A DNA stretch of 64,000 nt, taken from contig JAIWZP010000001.1 of the NCBI GenBank assembly GCA_025201375.1, positions 1-64,000 on the forward strand, written 5' to 3'. A program made the position numbers and the translations under genes. The notes beneath the pieces were generated by a model. That model had not been told where the DNA came from. It saw only the letters and a list, made by a program, of their open reading frames with translations, and did no database searches. Below, in pieces: positions 19,801 to 31,442 of this stretch (position 1 is its first letter; every line of letters starts with the position of its first letter). Source of the DNA: Gongronella butleri. Taxonomy: Eukaryota; Mucoromycota; Mucoromycetes; Mucorales; Cunninghamellaceae.

Positions 19801-22800
19801 GGATCTGTTCCGACAACGATTACAACGACGGGTCCAGATGGAAAAATCACGGTCACGATTGTTACAACTGTCAAAACGACGACAACAACGTCTCCAGGCG
19901 CGTCATCGTACACGTACACGGACACAGACCCGGACACTGGCGATGAGACTGTTGTCGAGGTGACACCTCGCTCCGTAACGACGACAACGTCGACTGGATC
20001 TGAGCCAACGACGATTACAACGACGGGTCCAGATGGAAAGATTACAGTGACGATTGTTACAACTATCAAAACAACGACTACGACATCACCAGGCGCGTCA
20101 TCCTACACGTACACGGACACAGACCCGGACACTGGCGATGAGACTGTTGTCGAGGTGACACCTCGCTCCGCAACGACGACAACGTCGACTGGATCTGAGC
20201 CAACGACGATTACAACGACGGGTCCAGATGGAAAGATCACGGTCACGATTGTTACAACTGTCAAAACAACGACTACGACATCACCAGGCGCGTCATCCTA
20301 CACGTACACGGACACAGACCCGGACACTGGCGATGAGACTGTTGTCGAGGTGACACCTCGCTCCGCAACGACGACAACGTCGACTGGATCTGTGCCAACG
20401 ACGATTACAACGACGGGTCCAGATGGAAAGATCACGGTCACGATTGTTACAACTGTCAAAACAACGACAACGACATCACCAGGCACGTCATCCTACACGT
20501 ACACGGACACAGACCCGGACACTGGCGATGAGACTGTTGTCGAGGTGACACCTCGCTCCGCAACAACGATGACGTCGACTGGATCTGTACCAACAACGAT
20601 TACAACGACGGGTCCAGATGGAAAGATCACGGTCACGATTGTTACAACTGTCAAAACAACGACAACGACATCACCGGGCGCGTCATCCTACACGTACACG
20701 GACACAGACCCGGACACTGGCGATGAGACTGTTGTCGAGGTGACACCTCGCTCCGCAACAACGATGACGTCGACTGGATCTGTACCAACAACGATTACAA
20801 CGACGGGTCCAGATGGAAAGATCACGGTCACGATTGTTACAACTGTCAAAACAACGACTACGACATCACCAGGCGCGTCATCCTACACGTACACGGACAC
20901 AGACCCGGACACTGGCGATGAGACTGTTGTCGAGGTGACACCTCGCTCCGCAACGACGACAACGTCGACTGGATCTGAGCCAACGACGATTACAACGACG
21001 GGTCCAGATGGAAAGATTACAGTGACGATTGTTACAACTATCAAAACAACGACAACGACATCACCAGGCGCGTCATCCTACACATACACGGACACAGACC
21101 CGGACACTGGCGATGAGACTGTTGTCGAGGTGACACCTCGCTCCGCAACGACGACAACGTCGACTGGATCTGAGCCAACGACGATTACAACGACGGGTCC
21201 AGATGGAAAGATCACGGTCACGATTGTTACAACTGTCAAAACAACGACAACGACATCACCAGGCGCGTCATCCTACACGTACACGGACACAGACCCGGAC
21301 ACTGGCGATGAGACTGTTGTCGAGGTGACACCTCGCTCCGCAACGACGACAACGTCGACTGGATCTGAGCCAACAACGATTACAACGACGGGTCCAGATG
21401 GAAAGATCACGGTCACGATTGTTACAACTATCAAAACGACGACTACGACATCACCAGGCGCGTCATCCTACACGTACACGGACACAGACCCGGACACTGG
21501 CGATGAGACTGTTGTCGAGGTGACACCTCGCTCCGCAACGACGACAACGTCGACTGGATCTGAGCCAACGACGATTACAACGACGGGTCCAGATGGAAAG
21601 ATCACGGTCACGATTGTTACAACTGTCAAAACAACGACTACGACATCACCAGGCGCGTCATCCTACACGTACACGGACACAGACCCGGACACTGGCGATG
21701 AGACTGTTGTCGAGGTGACACCTCGCTCCGCAACGACGACAACGTCGACTGGATCTGTTCCGACAACGATTACAACAACGGGTCCAGATGGAAAGATCAC
21801 GGTCACGATTGTTACAACTGTCAAAACAACGACAACGACATCACCAGGCGCGTCATCCTACACGTACACGGACACAGACCCGGACACTGGCGATGAGACT
21901 GTTGTCGAGGTGACACCTCGCTCCGCAACGACGACAACGTCGACTGGATCTGAGCCAACGACGATTACAACGACGGGTCCAGATGGAAAGATTACAGTGA
22001 CGATTGTTACAACTATCAAAACGACGACGACGACGTCTCCAGGCGCGTCATCCTACACGTACACGGACACCAACCCCGATTCCGGCGATGAAACTGTTGT
22101 AGTCGTGACGCCATCCACTCAAAAGATGACTACGACCACAACATCGCCTGGCGCCTCGGATTACACGTACACGGACACGGATCCCAACAATGGCAATGAG
22201 ACTGTTGTCAAGGTGACGCCATCCACGCAAAAGACGACCACCACTACCACGTCTCCAGGTGCGTCATCCTACACGTACACGGACACAGACCCGGACAATG
22301 GCAACGAGACTGTTGTCGTGGTGACGCCATCTTCAACCTCTTCATTCAACACGGTTACGACCTACACACCTGCATCTGAGCCCTTCACGTCAACGTCTAC
22401 GACAAGCAACACCGAGGTTGTCATCATTGGTGAGGTGCCCGAGACCACGACAACGACCACAACAACTACGGACACGTTCACCAGTCACGCATTCATCGTC
22501 ACGGATCCATTGCTCACAGCGATTGAAACGTCATTCGACATTGTCTATGACTTTACAGCAATAGCGACCGAGACTGTGGTTGTCACCGTGGACATGACCG
22601 TGTCTTCAACGACGACAGAGGTTATGGATGAAATTGTGACCGTGACGGAAGGCGCGACAGTCTCGGAAACGACGTTTGTCACTGTTACAGAAACGACGAC
22701 GGAAGGAAATGCGACTGTCAGCTCGACGACGACGACCACCGATACGACGGTGACTGGTACAGAAACGGAAATGACACTTGTGACGGAAACATCGATCTCT

Positions 22801-23118
22801 ACATTGGACGAATATGAAACAACGACCACTGTGCCTATTTTCACGTCGACAACTACGGTGATCAGCACAGTGCCATTCACCACAACGACAATCACAGTCT
22901 TTGAGACCGTGACAGACTTGGTGACCGAACAGACCACGGAAACAAGCATTACCACGGAAGTTGACACCGCAATTGCACCCACAACGATCCTAGTCACCAG
23001 CACTGTCACCGCGACCTCAGTGACTAGCACCACCACGACCATTGGGTCAACCACCACCACCACGACAACCACTACGTCGGGCACGTCGTTCTCGAGTACT
23101 AACGCCAAGTCACTTTGA
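16877..23118 (+). CDS. Secreted Thr-rich repeat protein (mucin/adhesin-like), about 2056 aa
   Basis: Exon 1 is 16877-17002 and exon 2 is 17074-23118, with a 71-bp GT-AG intron; joining them keeps the frame. The start gives a classical signal peptide (MRLGRVLLRLGALASIVPFTQA, cleavage before EW). The mature protein is dominated by Thr, Ser, Val, Asp and Pro: 25 copies of a 65-residue unit containing TTITTTGPDGK, TTTTTSPGASSYTYTDTDPD and ETVVEVTPRS. Three shorter degenerate units follow (to about 22330), then a Thr/Val-rich tail ending NAKSL. There is no C-terminal hydrophobic segment, so no GPI anchor or membrane span is apparent. The composition predicts heavy O-glycosylation and an extracellular or cell-wall role. 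I do not recognise a named family. The antisense open frames here are shadows of the repeats. Confidence 0.85.
17170..22120 (+). repeat. 195-bp coding minisatellite, about 25 copies
   Basis: The GGTCCAGATGGAAAG word recurs every 195 bp from about 17299 to 21976, giving 25 units. The units are grouped: early units carry DPDSG, while those from about 19730 on carry DPDTG. From about 20000 many units carry GSEPTT instead of GSVPTT. Codon-level identity between neighbours is higher than between distant units, the mark of unequal exchange or gene conversion. Confidence 0.9.
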
Positions 23119-23319
23119 AATTATTAATAGTTTAATCCAGATTTTTTATATTGCAGCAACGCCTGCCAATAAAAACCTATAGTATGATACCGTAGCTTCT
23201 TGAGGTTTTTGCTTGTGTCTATGGCTGCCCATGATCTTGGCCGTAGAAAAAAATTAGCAGTGGGCCACTAGTGGCTGCAAATTGTACAGTAAAGATCCGC
23301 TGCGCGATGACGATACTGC

Positions 23320-24480
23320 AAATACAAATTTTTTTTTTGCATCTTTTCCGGCTTGCTGTGCTTCCAGAAATTTTTTTACACCCTGGCTACCCGCCGATGA
23401 AAGACGCCTCACGCGATGAACTTTGTGCCAATGCTCAGAATGGGTCCGCCGACTTTTTTTTTGGGTCCACAGATCACAAAAACTCCACGTATGTCCCATT
23501 TTGCATTTTTATCGCCATTTTCTTGGCCGATCCCGCTCAAAAATAACTGCATCGGATTCAACGCGAAATTTGCAACAAAAAAGTTTAAAACATCAAAGCG
23601 CTACGACCACTTTTTAAAAATTCAGGGGTCACACATTTAAATCCCAGAAACGGACAATTTCGAACTCCGAGTGATCAATGCATCCCAAACAGGTAACTCC
23701 GACAATTTGCTATTGGCTGACAAAATGACAAGTCGCCTAACCGTACGAAAAAAGCCCAAACAGTGACGCATGAACGGCGATCGACTGAGAAAGGTGCCTA
23801 CTTTGGCGCGTTTTTTTTCCAAAAATTTACGGGTTGACACTTCCAAATTAAGGTGCTGGACTGCATGGAATTTTTATTTTTATTTTATTTTTTTTATTTT
23901 TTATTTTGCACATTTTTGTGCGCTGAGTGGGCGGCAAGCAGGCTGATGAAATGAGCAAATGACCGATGCAAAGTTTTCAAACCCAAGCTGGCGATCTGCA
24001 AATTATCCCATTAGATGCTTTGCTTCCCTATTTGTTAGTAAAACTGGAATAAAAATCACACGTTTATTAGACCGTTTTCAAGCAAATCGCGATCAAAGAT
24101 TTTGATGAAAAAGTGAATTTTCTCTGCGAGTTTTAGCCATCATCGATGAAACTGCTGGTCTCATTCGATAGAGATGCAAGAAGTGCCTTTGACACGTTAA
24201 AAGCGCCGTGTGTTGTTTATGATAATCCGTTGCCGAGAACTTCGAAGTTGAAAATTATTCCGATGTTTGATCGACTTTTGCAAGCGTTCACAAGTTGTCC
24301 ATCGGCGCATCGGGCGAGCAAACAATCAGAAAACGACATCCGAGCGCGTCTCTTTTGAACCGCATCATTTTCACCGCCATCAAATTACAGTTTGACAAGC
24401 TCAAGCTGAATTTACAGTATGAAAATGTTAAAGTTTTGGATTCATCTGCACACACGACTATCATATGAAGGCAACTGCTA
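23320..24480 (+). repeat. Dispersed repeat, block alpha plus beta, copy 2
   Basis: This is the second copy of the 4790-6010 repeat, same orientation. It starts in the gcttgctgtgcttccagaaattttt stretch and runs through the aactccgagtgatcaatgc landmark at about 23660. It ends in the beta part with attcgatagagatgcaag (about 24160) and gtccatcggcgcatcgg (about 24300). A TACAGTACAGTAC run follows near 24751. No gene is supported between 23119 and 26820. Confidence 0.75.
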
Positions 24481-25329
24481 CAGTAGTTTTTGACGTCTTG
24501 GTGGTGAAGAAACATGATGAGTGATGCAAAGCAGCTTTGATGGGGCCCGGCGGCCTACCCAGCTGCCAGGATGATGGTGGTAGTCTGTAGTCTGTAAAAG
24601 AGTGTATTTGTGAAAATGTCCATTTTTTGGACACCTGAACAACGGTCCTGCCAACCTCTGGTTGGTTTCAACATCTTTTTGGAAAGGGATGCTCTAAAAT
24701 TGCCAATGGTGGCAGCAAAAAAAGATTTAAAGGCGATCAGACCATTACTGTACAGTACAGTACAGTACTGTATTACTGGTTTTACTCCAAATAATCTTTT
24801 AGTAATTCTCGCTGCAGCCAAAATATTTTGAGCCATGTCGAGCTTTTGGACAAACCCCCCTCATCAAGCCCTCATCAATCTCTGGTATTCTACTGTCTAT
24901 CAACTTTTATCAAAGCACGTTGTGGTTTGTCTATCATAAGCCATTGTCAAAAAATCAGCATTCAAATAAATGATCGTATTGTTTCAGCGCGTAAATAACC
25001 AATTTCAAAAATTAACAAAAATCACAGATTTTCCAAGGGGTGCATGTTATGTCCAGAAGCCCAGAGGCCGATTTTAGGTATTTTTCAGTGATAATACAAT
25101 AAAGCCTTTTATCAAATATACAAGAGGTGGGAGAGCTGGGACCGAGGGAGAACGAGGAAGAAAGAGAGAGAGAAAATGGAGAGAAACGATGATATCAGGC
25201 TATTATATGCAAAAGAAGATTCACACACGCGACAAATGCTAAAGAAACAATTTAAATAAAGAGGCGTAGAACTAAGAGGGACGAAACAAGACGTTCCTTT
25301 CAACCATGCGGACTAAAAGGGCAAAAAAC

Positions 25330-26130
25330 AACAAAATTTTCTCATACCACAACAGTGCAGTCATGGATTTGAAAATGAAAAAAAAAATAGGTCCTCGGAT
25401 CGCCACGCCATTCATCTACTGTACATGGTATTATAGGCCCCCTTCCTAATTCACCGACGGAAATGAGATAAAAACCAGCGGTCCATTGGCTGTTTGTGGC
25501 GTAAAATGCGATTTAGGTGTTATTTTCAACTCAAGGGCATCTCAACGAAAAGTGCCTGTGTCTCTGAAAAACAAAAATCGTTAGAAAGAGCTTGGCTCGC
25601 TGCGTATGTCAGTATTAATGATATATGAAAAAAATGATTTTTTTGGCATCTTTGGCACGGTTAAAACATCATACTCATTTTTCGACTGGTGGAAGAGCGC
25701 GTCAAATGTCGAGTTTGACATGCCTGTTCTTCACCAATTTTTGCACCTAGTGTGTTTCTTGCTAGTGGATGCGTCAGCGGAGATCTATGGGCGCGTTTTT
25801 CTCCGGTGCAATTTGCCTGCAAAGTTTTTACTAAATCCATCATTGCTCCTCACCGAGCAGATGCATTATTCTCGTTTTAGGTCTTTTTTCGTGGTTTCGC
25901 CATGCCCTTCTCCTTGTGGAAGAATTTGGTGCCAAGCTGGAGACTCAAAATTTTCATTTTCGTTTTGGACCTCATCACGGCTCATTTTTGATTTTGCACG
26001 TGGCGCTTTTTTGACAGCCGCAACTTGACCCAACTTGACTCCCACTGCGGGTATCAAGCTTGCCTTTTTCATTTAAAAAGCTTTTCAGGCTGCGCAGTGT
26101 TTGCTTAGCCTCTTGAGCGTTGACTCGTCT
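25330..26130 (+). repeat. Dispersed repeat, gamma block copy
   Basis: It shares with the other gamma copies the ordered phrases ggtcctcggatcgccacgcc, gcgtcaaatgtcg, tggatgcgtcagcg, gtggtttcgccatgcccttctccttg, gctcatttttgattttgcacg and cgcaacttgaccc. The frame at 25606-26028 is not shared with the other copies and is not considered a gene. 26130-26756 shows nothing recognisable. A 40-T tract at about 26757-26797 precedes the next gene. Confidence 0.7.
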
Positions 26131-26753
26131 CTAAAAATCACATTTTGATCAATTTCTCGTGGTCATCTTGTTTAAATGGCTAAAAAGTTTGGATTAATTT
26201 GATGGGGGACATCGAAATTAGGCGATCTCAAGCAGCTCACTCGGCGGTCAAACTGGTACAACTCTGCAAGTATGAAAAATAATCAGCGTTAAACCAGGTT
26301 TAATTGAAAACTCATCAAGATATCAGCAGAATCACCTCAGCAGACAGGAGATTGTTAATTCCTTGCCTCGCTGGTTCACTTGAGATGTCCCGCGGTGAGG
26401 ATCTCTAATGTTTATGCCGGTTGGTCAATGGTTTTTTTTTTAAAATTGCATATGAAACACAAGGCACCTCCGCAATGATATACCATATGGACGTTTTAAG
26501 TGATTGTGCAAAGCCAAGGCGAGCTGGTGGAGTCGTAACAAAAGGATAGGTAAAGCTGGATGGGGTCAGCAACGCGTCATTCGCGTCCGATTTATGCATT
26601 TTATTGTGCCACGTGTGATTTGCAAGGTTAAATTGACTCCGCTCGGCATCATTTTAGCCCGTGAATTGGCGCTTCCCCACAAGTTTTATTTTTCAGGTGA
26701 CAAAGCATTTTTGGCGGAGCCAAAGAATCTTGTTTTAAATGCGCATTCGTTGA

Positions 26754-26799
<46 letters not shown>

Positions 26800-26820
26800 C
26801 TTTCCACTTCTCCATTCGCC

Positions 26821-28144
26821 ATGTCCCTTGTCAAGAATTCCGCGCCTTTGTATCAGTTTGACGAGGCGACCAATTCCACTTTTATTGGCACGACACAAGC
26901 AGGCAGCTTGTACGCTGGCAAAGCCAGTGCTGTATGTTGGCGTGCACCCGGACCCTTTTATCCCTGTGCCACCGTCGCTAACACCTCTCTCTCTCTCTCT
27001 CTTGCAGGAGTGGGCTATCGGCTCGGTGCCAAACGTAAGCTATCTGTGCCATGACGCGTAAACATCGTGCTAACCTTTTTAATTGCGTATTTTGCTGAAT
27101 AACTGCGGTTTTCTCGGTGCTACAGGGAGGTAAGGCAGCTGCGGGCAAAGCGAAAAGATAAGAGAGCTCACGCCGTTCATTGCAGGTTATGTGGTTTCTC
27201 TGCTTTTGGACAGCGTGTTGCGCCATTTTGACAATCGGCATCAAAAGCACCCGGTGGCCCTCAATTGCTTCTTTTTGGGCAAAACACTTGCTGGTCCCTA
27301 TGTCGTCGAGATCACCGAGCTCAAAAAAAGCCGCAAGGGCTACTGCGTGTGCCGTGCGGAGCTCAAACAATACAAGGTACGAAGAAAAGGAAAAAAAAAA
27401 AAAAGAAAAAAACGCGTGTGGATTCCACATGATGCCAATTGTTTGGATAGGATTTGGACACGGCGTTGCCACGGAGCGTGGACGAGTATGATGCACAAGC
27501 CATGGTGACCAATGTTTACGGTGTGTTCACGATGGGCAACATGCACGAGGAACAGGGCCGCACGCATTATCACAAGAACAAGATTGCGCCGAGCACGGAC
27601 GCGATGGAGCCTTTTCAATACGTGTTCATGGGCGACTTCATCAATGCCAAGGTGAACATGAGCACGTTTCCGCGCGACGGCAACGGTGAACCTGTGCTCG
27701 TGCGCGGGTCCCACGGTGGCTCGGACGAGGTCGTTGATGGACAGCCAGAGCTGTCGCAATGCATGGGATTCCGTGATGAGCGGCCCGTTGATGTCAAGAG
27801 CATCCCGTATTATTGTGATATGTTCATTGCGATGCCTCTGCTCCTCGGCCCCAAATTTTGGAACGACAATCAAATCTGGTGTCCCACCATGCAAATCGAG
27901 GTGCAATTCAAGCGCTTGCCTCCTCAAGGCTGCAAGGAAATCATCGGTCATTTCAATGTCCCTCACATCATCAACAATCGCTTTGACCTGGACGGTGAAA
28001 TCTATGATGAAAATGGGGAAATCCTGGCCGTCACTAAGTAAGTGTCCACCATTGCAGCAATTCCTCATTCATTGTCTAACTCCATTTTTTTTTCCTAGGC
28101 ACCAATGCCTCGTGGTAGACTGGTCGCGTAATACAAAGCTTTAG
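26821..28144 (+). CDS. TesB-like acyl-CoA thioesterase (thioesterase-like superfamily)
   Basis: Exons are 26821-26931, 27008-27034, 27126-27129, 27186-27376, 27451-28037 and 28099-28144, 321 residues in total. The protein has the double hot-dog layout of TesB-type acyl-CoA thioesterases: EWAIGSVPNGGYVVSLLLDSVL near residues 38-59, HPVALNCFFLGKTLAGPYVVEI, a middle linker, then a C-terminal hot-dog with LPPQGCKEIIGHFNVPHIINNRFDLDGEIYDENGEILAVTKHQC. Enzymes of this family hydrolyse acyl-CoAs to free acids and CoA; no organelle signal is evident. The conserved NGGY motif is only readable if a 4-nt exon (GGAG, 27126-27129) is spliced between two introns of 91 and 56 bp. Total coding length then divides by three and all six junctions are GT-AG. 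The start follows a long T tract. Confidence 0.85.
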
Positions 28145-28180
28145 ACTTTTTTTTTTTTTACACGCGGATAAATCAAGTAA

Positions 28181-28186
28181 AATAAA
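28181..28186 (+). terminator. Candidate poly(A) signal AATAAA
   Basis: AATAAA lies 37 bp after the thioesterase stop codon, in an AT-rich stretch, before a repeat fragment begins. Confidence 0.5.
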
Positions 28187-28189
28187 AGC

Positions 28190-28400
28190 GTTTTTCTCGA
28201 TCATTTTTGGTCGCACGTTGCTGAAACTGGGCTCATTCGACAGAGAATAAAATAATGCACTACTGGAACCATGTTTTGTCTTGTCCATTGCCTAGGAAAA
28301 AGTGGGTTGGAATGTTTAATTGGTGTGAAACAAGGGCAGGGCAAAAATATCCCTAAATTCAACATGATATCATAAAAGCAGCAACCTCGTCGTTTTATCA
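28190..28400 (+). repeat. Dispersed repeat, beta block fragment
   Basis: The sequence tttctcgatcatttttggtcgcac ... gctgaaactgggctcattcgacagagaat matches the beta blocks at 6820-6880 and 8380-8440. The rest of 28400-28980 holds no gene that I can support. Confidence 0.6.
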
Positions 28401-29028
28401 TAAACGTGAATGCGGAGTTTCACCCCCTTTTTCTTTTTCCTTTATTCGATCTCCCAAAATGCCATTATTTCTATGTTTCTCTTGCTGAAAATGCGCCAAA
28501 TGTCGCCAGCGACGAGCGTGGTGAGTTCAAAATGAGCTTTGTGTGATCACGCACATCTGCAGACACACGCGGTCGTTGTTCACGGAATGACACGCTCTAT
28601 CACGAAATCGACGCGCTTTTTTACATGCGGATAAAACGAAAAAAGGCATTTGTAGATCAATACAGGTAGAAAAAGTGCACAATGGCCTATTATGCCAAGT
28701 TCATGCACGCTCATGCAGGCACACGGTGATGTCGCACAAGCTACGATGAAATTCAAATTCCGCCAATTGTCCCTCACACAAAAAAAAAAAAGGGCTCAAA
28801 TTGTCTATTGCCCTTTTTTTTTATTGTCTTATTTGCTCTTTTTTTTCTTTGCAGCGTGGTAAAGCCCTTGCCCCCGCCTTTTTGATACACTCGTTTTCTT
28901 TTTGTTTTGCACGCGCCGGCTCCTCTTGCTGCAGCTCCATCTGCTTTCCTTTTTTAAGCTCCAGGTCGACAAATTTTCAAAAGTCTTGGCACCTTTTTTT
29001 TTTTTTTTTTTTTTTTTTTCCTTGTTCC

Positions 29029-30088
29029 ATGACCACCACACGGCCTTCATCCTTGGACGACCAGCAGACGGAGACGAGCAGCGACACGCGTGTAGCGCTG
29101 CAGTGTGCGCAATGCCAAAAGGCAGCGGTGTTTATCTGCTCGTCGTGCGGTATGGACGGTCCGCGCTATTGCTCGACCGAGTGTCAGACGGACCATTGGC
29201 AGCAAGGCCACCACATTGATTGCAAAGCCACGGCTGCGCGCCAGAGCCGTCAGTTGCTTGATAATGAAGCGCAAGGTAACTTTTTGGCAAGCCACGAGGG
29301 GCGTGGTCTCACAAGCGCATTGACTTTCCCCCCCTCTTTTTTTTTTTTTTTCTTGATGGGATTCTAGGTGTCGCCCACGATGACATTCCCCTGAATCAAC
29401 TCTCCGGCACTACGGCGACCGCGGCAGATGACATGGACGACGAGCGCGCGGACGATCTCAAATTTTACATGAATCAAATTTATCTCATCATCAAACCCGT
29501 GGTCATATGCATCTTGCTCTCTATCTTTTGGGTCAAGATCGGCTTCACTGATGGCAGCGATTATAGGTAAAAAGGGTCAATTCGCCCGCTGGATGGCAAA
29601 CGAACGAGGATATTCACCCCCCCTTTTTTTTCCCCTTTTTTTCTCGAATGCAGCCCCACACGGCCGACCTACTCGGTGATTTACAGCAACAATTCGGGCG
29701 AGCAGCAGTCGACGTTCAATGGCCTGAGTTCCTTTGCCAGCGCAGCGATCATCATTGGCCAAATCATTGTAGTCACAGTGGTCATTGTGTTTTTCTTTCG
29801 CCGAGGCTGGATCAAGGTGCTCATTGGCTTTTTCATGCTGGTTGTCGTATGCTTGCTTGGCTTCATGACGTATCTCCTGTTGCTGTAAGGCTGCAAGAAT
29901 TTGTCTTTTTTCGATTTCTTACTTTTTTTTTTTATTAGAAACATGATTCAAGTCTTTTTCATTCCGCTGGATTACATCACGTTGAGCGTGGTGCTGTGGA
30001 ACTTTGTGCTTGTAGGCTTGATCTCCATTTTTTGGAAAGGCCCTCTGTGGCTGCAACAAGCGTACCTGACGGTTTTAAGCTCGCTCAT

Positions 30089-30127
<39 letters not shown>

Positions 30128-31075
30128 AAGCGCGTCCAGTGTGCGCCAACATGCTCACCCCCAATTTTTTTTAATAGGCATTCTCGCTCACTGGATTGGA
30201 GCAATGGACGACGTGGATTTTACTGGGATTACTGGCCGTGTGGGGTATGTGATGCGGGCGACAATCGCGAGAAAAACGGAATCAATGGCTCATTTTTTTT
30301 TAAATCACAATTTCAGATTTGATTGCGGTGCTGTGTCCATTTGGTCCGCTGCGCCTGCTGATTGAAAGTTCACGGAATCAGCACCAGGAGGTACCTGCTC
30401 TTTTATATTCTGTCAATGCGGTGTGGTTCATGCTGGCTGCGCCACATCATCTTGCGCCGTCCATCTCGAGTCTTGCGGCACCATCCGACGCGCCAACCAC
30501 GCCGACATCGACAACACCATTGCACAGGCGGCTTTCGGACGACGCGTCGCGCCGTGAACGCGACAATGACGACGATGACGCTTCGGAGACACGCACTCGC
30601 GATGACGCGGATAATGGCAACACTCGACGACGTGCTAGCACCGAGTCGTCGCGGCCACCGAGACGGACAACCGAATCGACAAGACAAGGTCACGCGTCCA
30701 CGGATGAGCCCCGTGACGAAGAAGATGGTGAGACTTTTTTGCGTGCCTTGGATTGGCAAAGGACAAATGCTGACCCCTGAATTTTTTTTATATGTAGCTG
30801 AACGAAGCGGTCTCAAGCTTGGTCTTGGGGATTTTGTGTTTTATAGCGTGTTGGTGGCGCGCGCAGCCATGTATGACTGGATCACCACCGTGTGTTGCAC
30901 CATTGCCGTGCTGACGGGTCTGACGGCGACCATTTTCCTACTTGCCATTTACAAAAAGGCATTGCCGGCGCTGCCCATCTCCATTGCCTTTGGCATTCTA
31001 TTTTATTTCACGGCAAAAGCCGTGTTGGTTCCCTATGTCACGGTGGTCTGTGCCGTCGGCATGATTGGCCTATGA
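29029..31075 (+). CDS. MYND zinc finger-presenilin fusion (intramembrane aspartyl protease)
   Basis: Seven exons: 29029-29275, 29368-29566, 29654-29884, 29939-30089, 30178-30244, 30317-30727 and 30798-31075, giving 527 residues. Residues 26-65 form a MYND finger (CAQC, CSSC, YCSTEC, then H61 and C65). An acidic linker follows, then the nine-membrane-span presenilin fold: [52 protein letters not shown] with the first catalytic Asp (D299), a hydrophilic Ser/Asp/Arg-rich loop (about 325-435), [12 protein letters not shown] with the second catalytic Asp (D447), and PALPISI with the PAL motif (492-494). Presenilin is the catalytic core of gamma-secretase in endomembranes. Motif YD is WD here. The first catalytic Asp codon is split G|AT by an intron. 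An upstream in-frame extension is T-rich leader, so the ATG at 29029 is preferred. Confidence 0.88.
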
Positions 31076-31117
31076 CGACATTTGCAACATGATACCCTCT
31101 TCGTTTTTCCAAGGCTC

Positions 31118-31158
<41 letters not shown>

Positions 31159-31442
31159 GGAGCTCATGGAGGACATTTACGACTAAAATAATTCGGAATC
31201 ACATTGATTTCGCTCTCTCTCTCTCTCTCTTTTTTTTTTTCCCTAGTGTGTGCACATGGTCAGGATGGTGACAAAAAGGAAGGCAACACAAAGAGAAAGG
31301 GGAGCGGAAGGTCATGGGGGCGAGGACCCGGCGTGTTTGTGCGACGTTTGTGCGTTTTGGTTTGTAAAATGGAATTGGAAGGCTCTTTATTTTTTTTTTC
31401 TTCCTCCCAACTGCGCTTGGGCTCTTTTTTATTTTTTATTGT

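Noticed and set aside
17170..22120. Regular 195-bp repeats as a possible CRISPR-like or non-coding satellite array
   Set aside because: The units are coding, in one continuous frame with amino-acid-level constraint, and have no unique spacers.
25606..26028. 140-codon plus-strand frame
   Set aside because: Same reason: it is inside a gamma repeat copy and is not conserved between copies.
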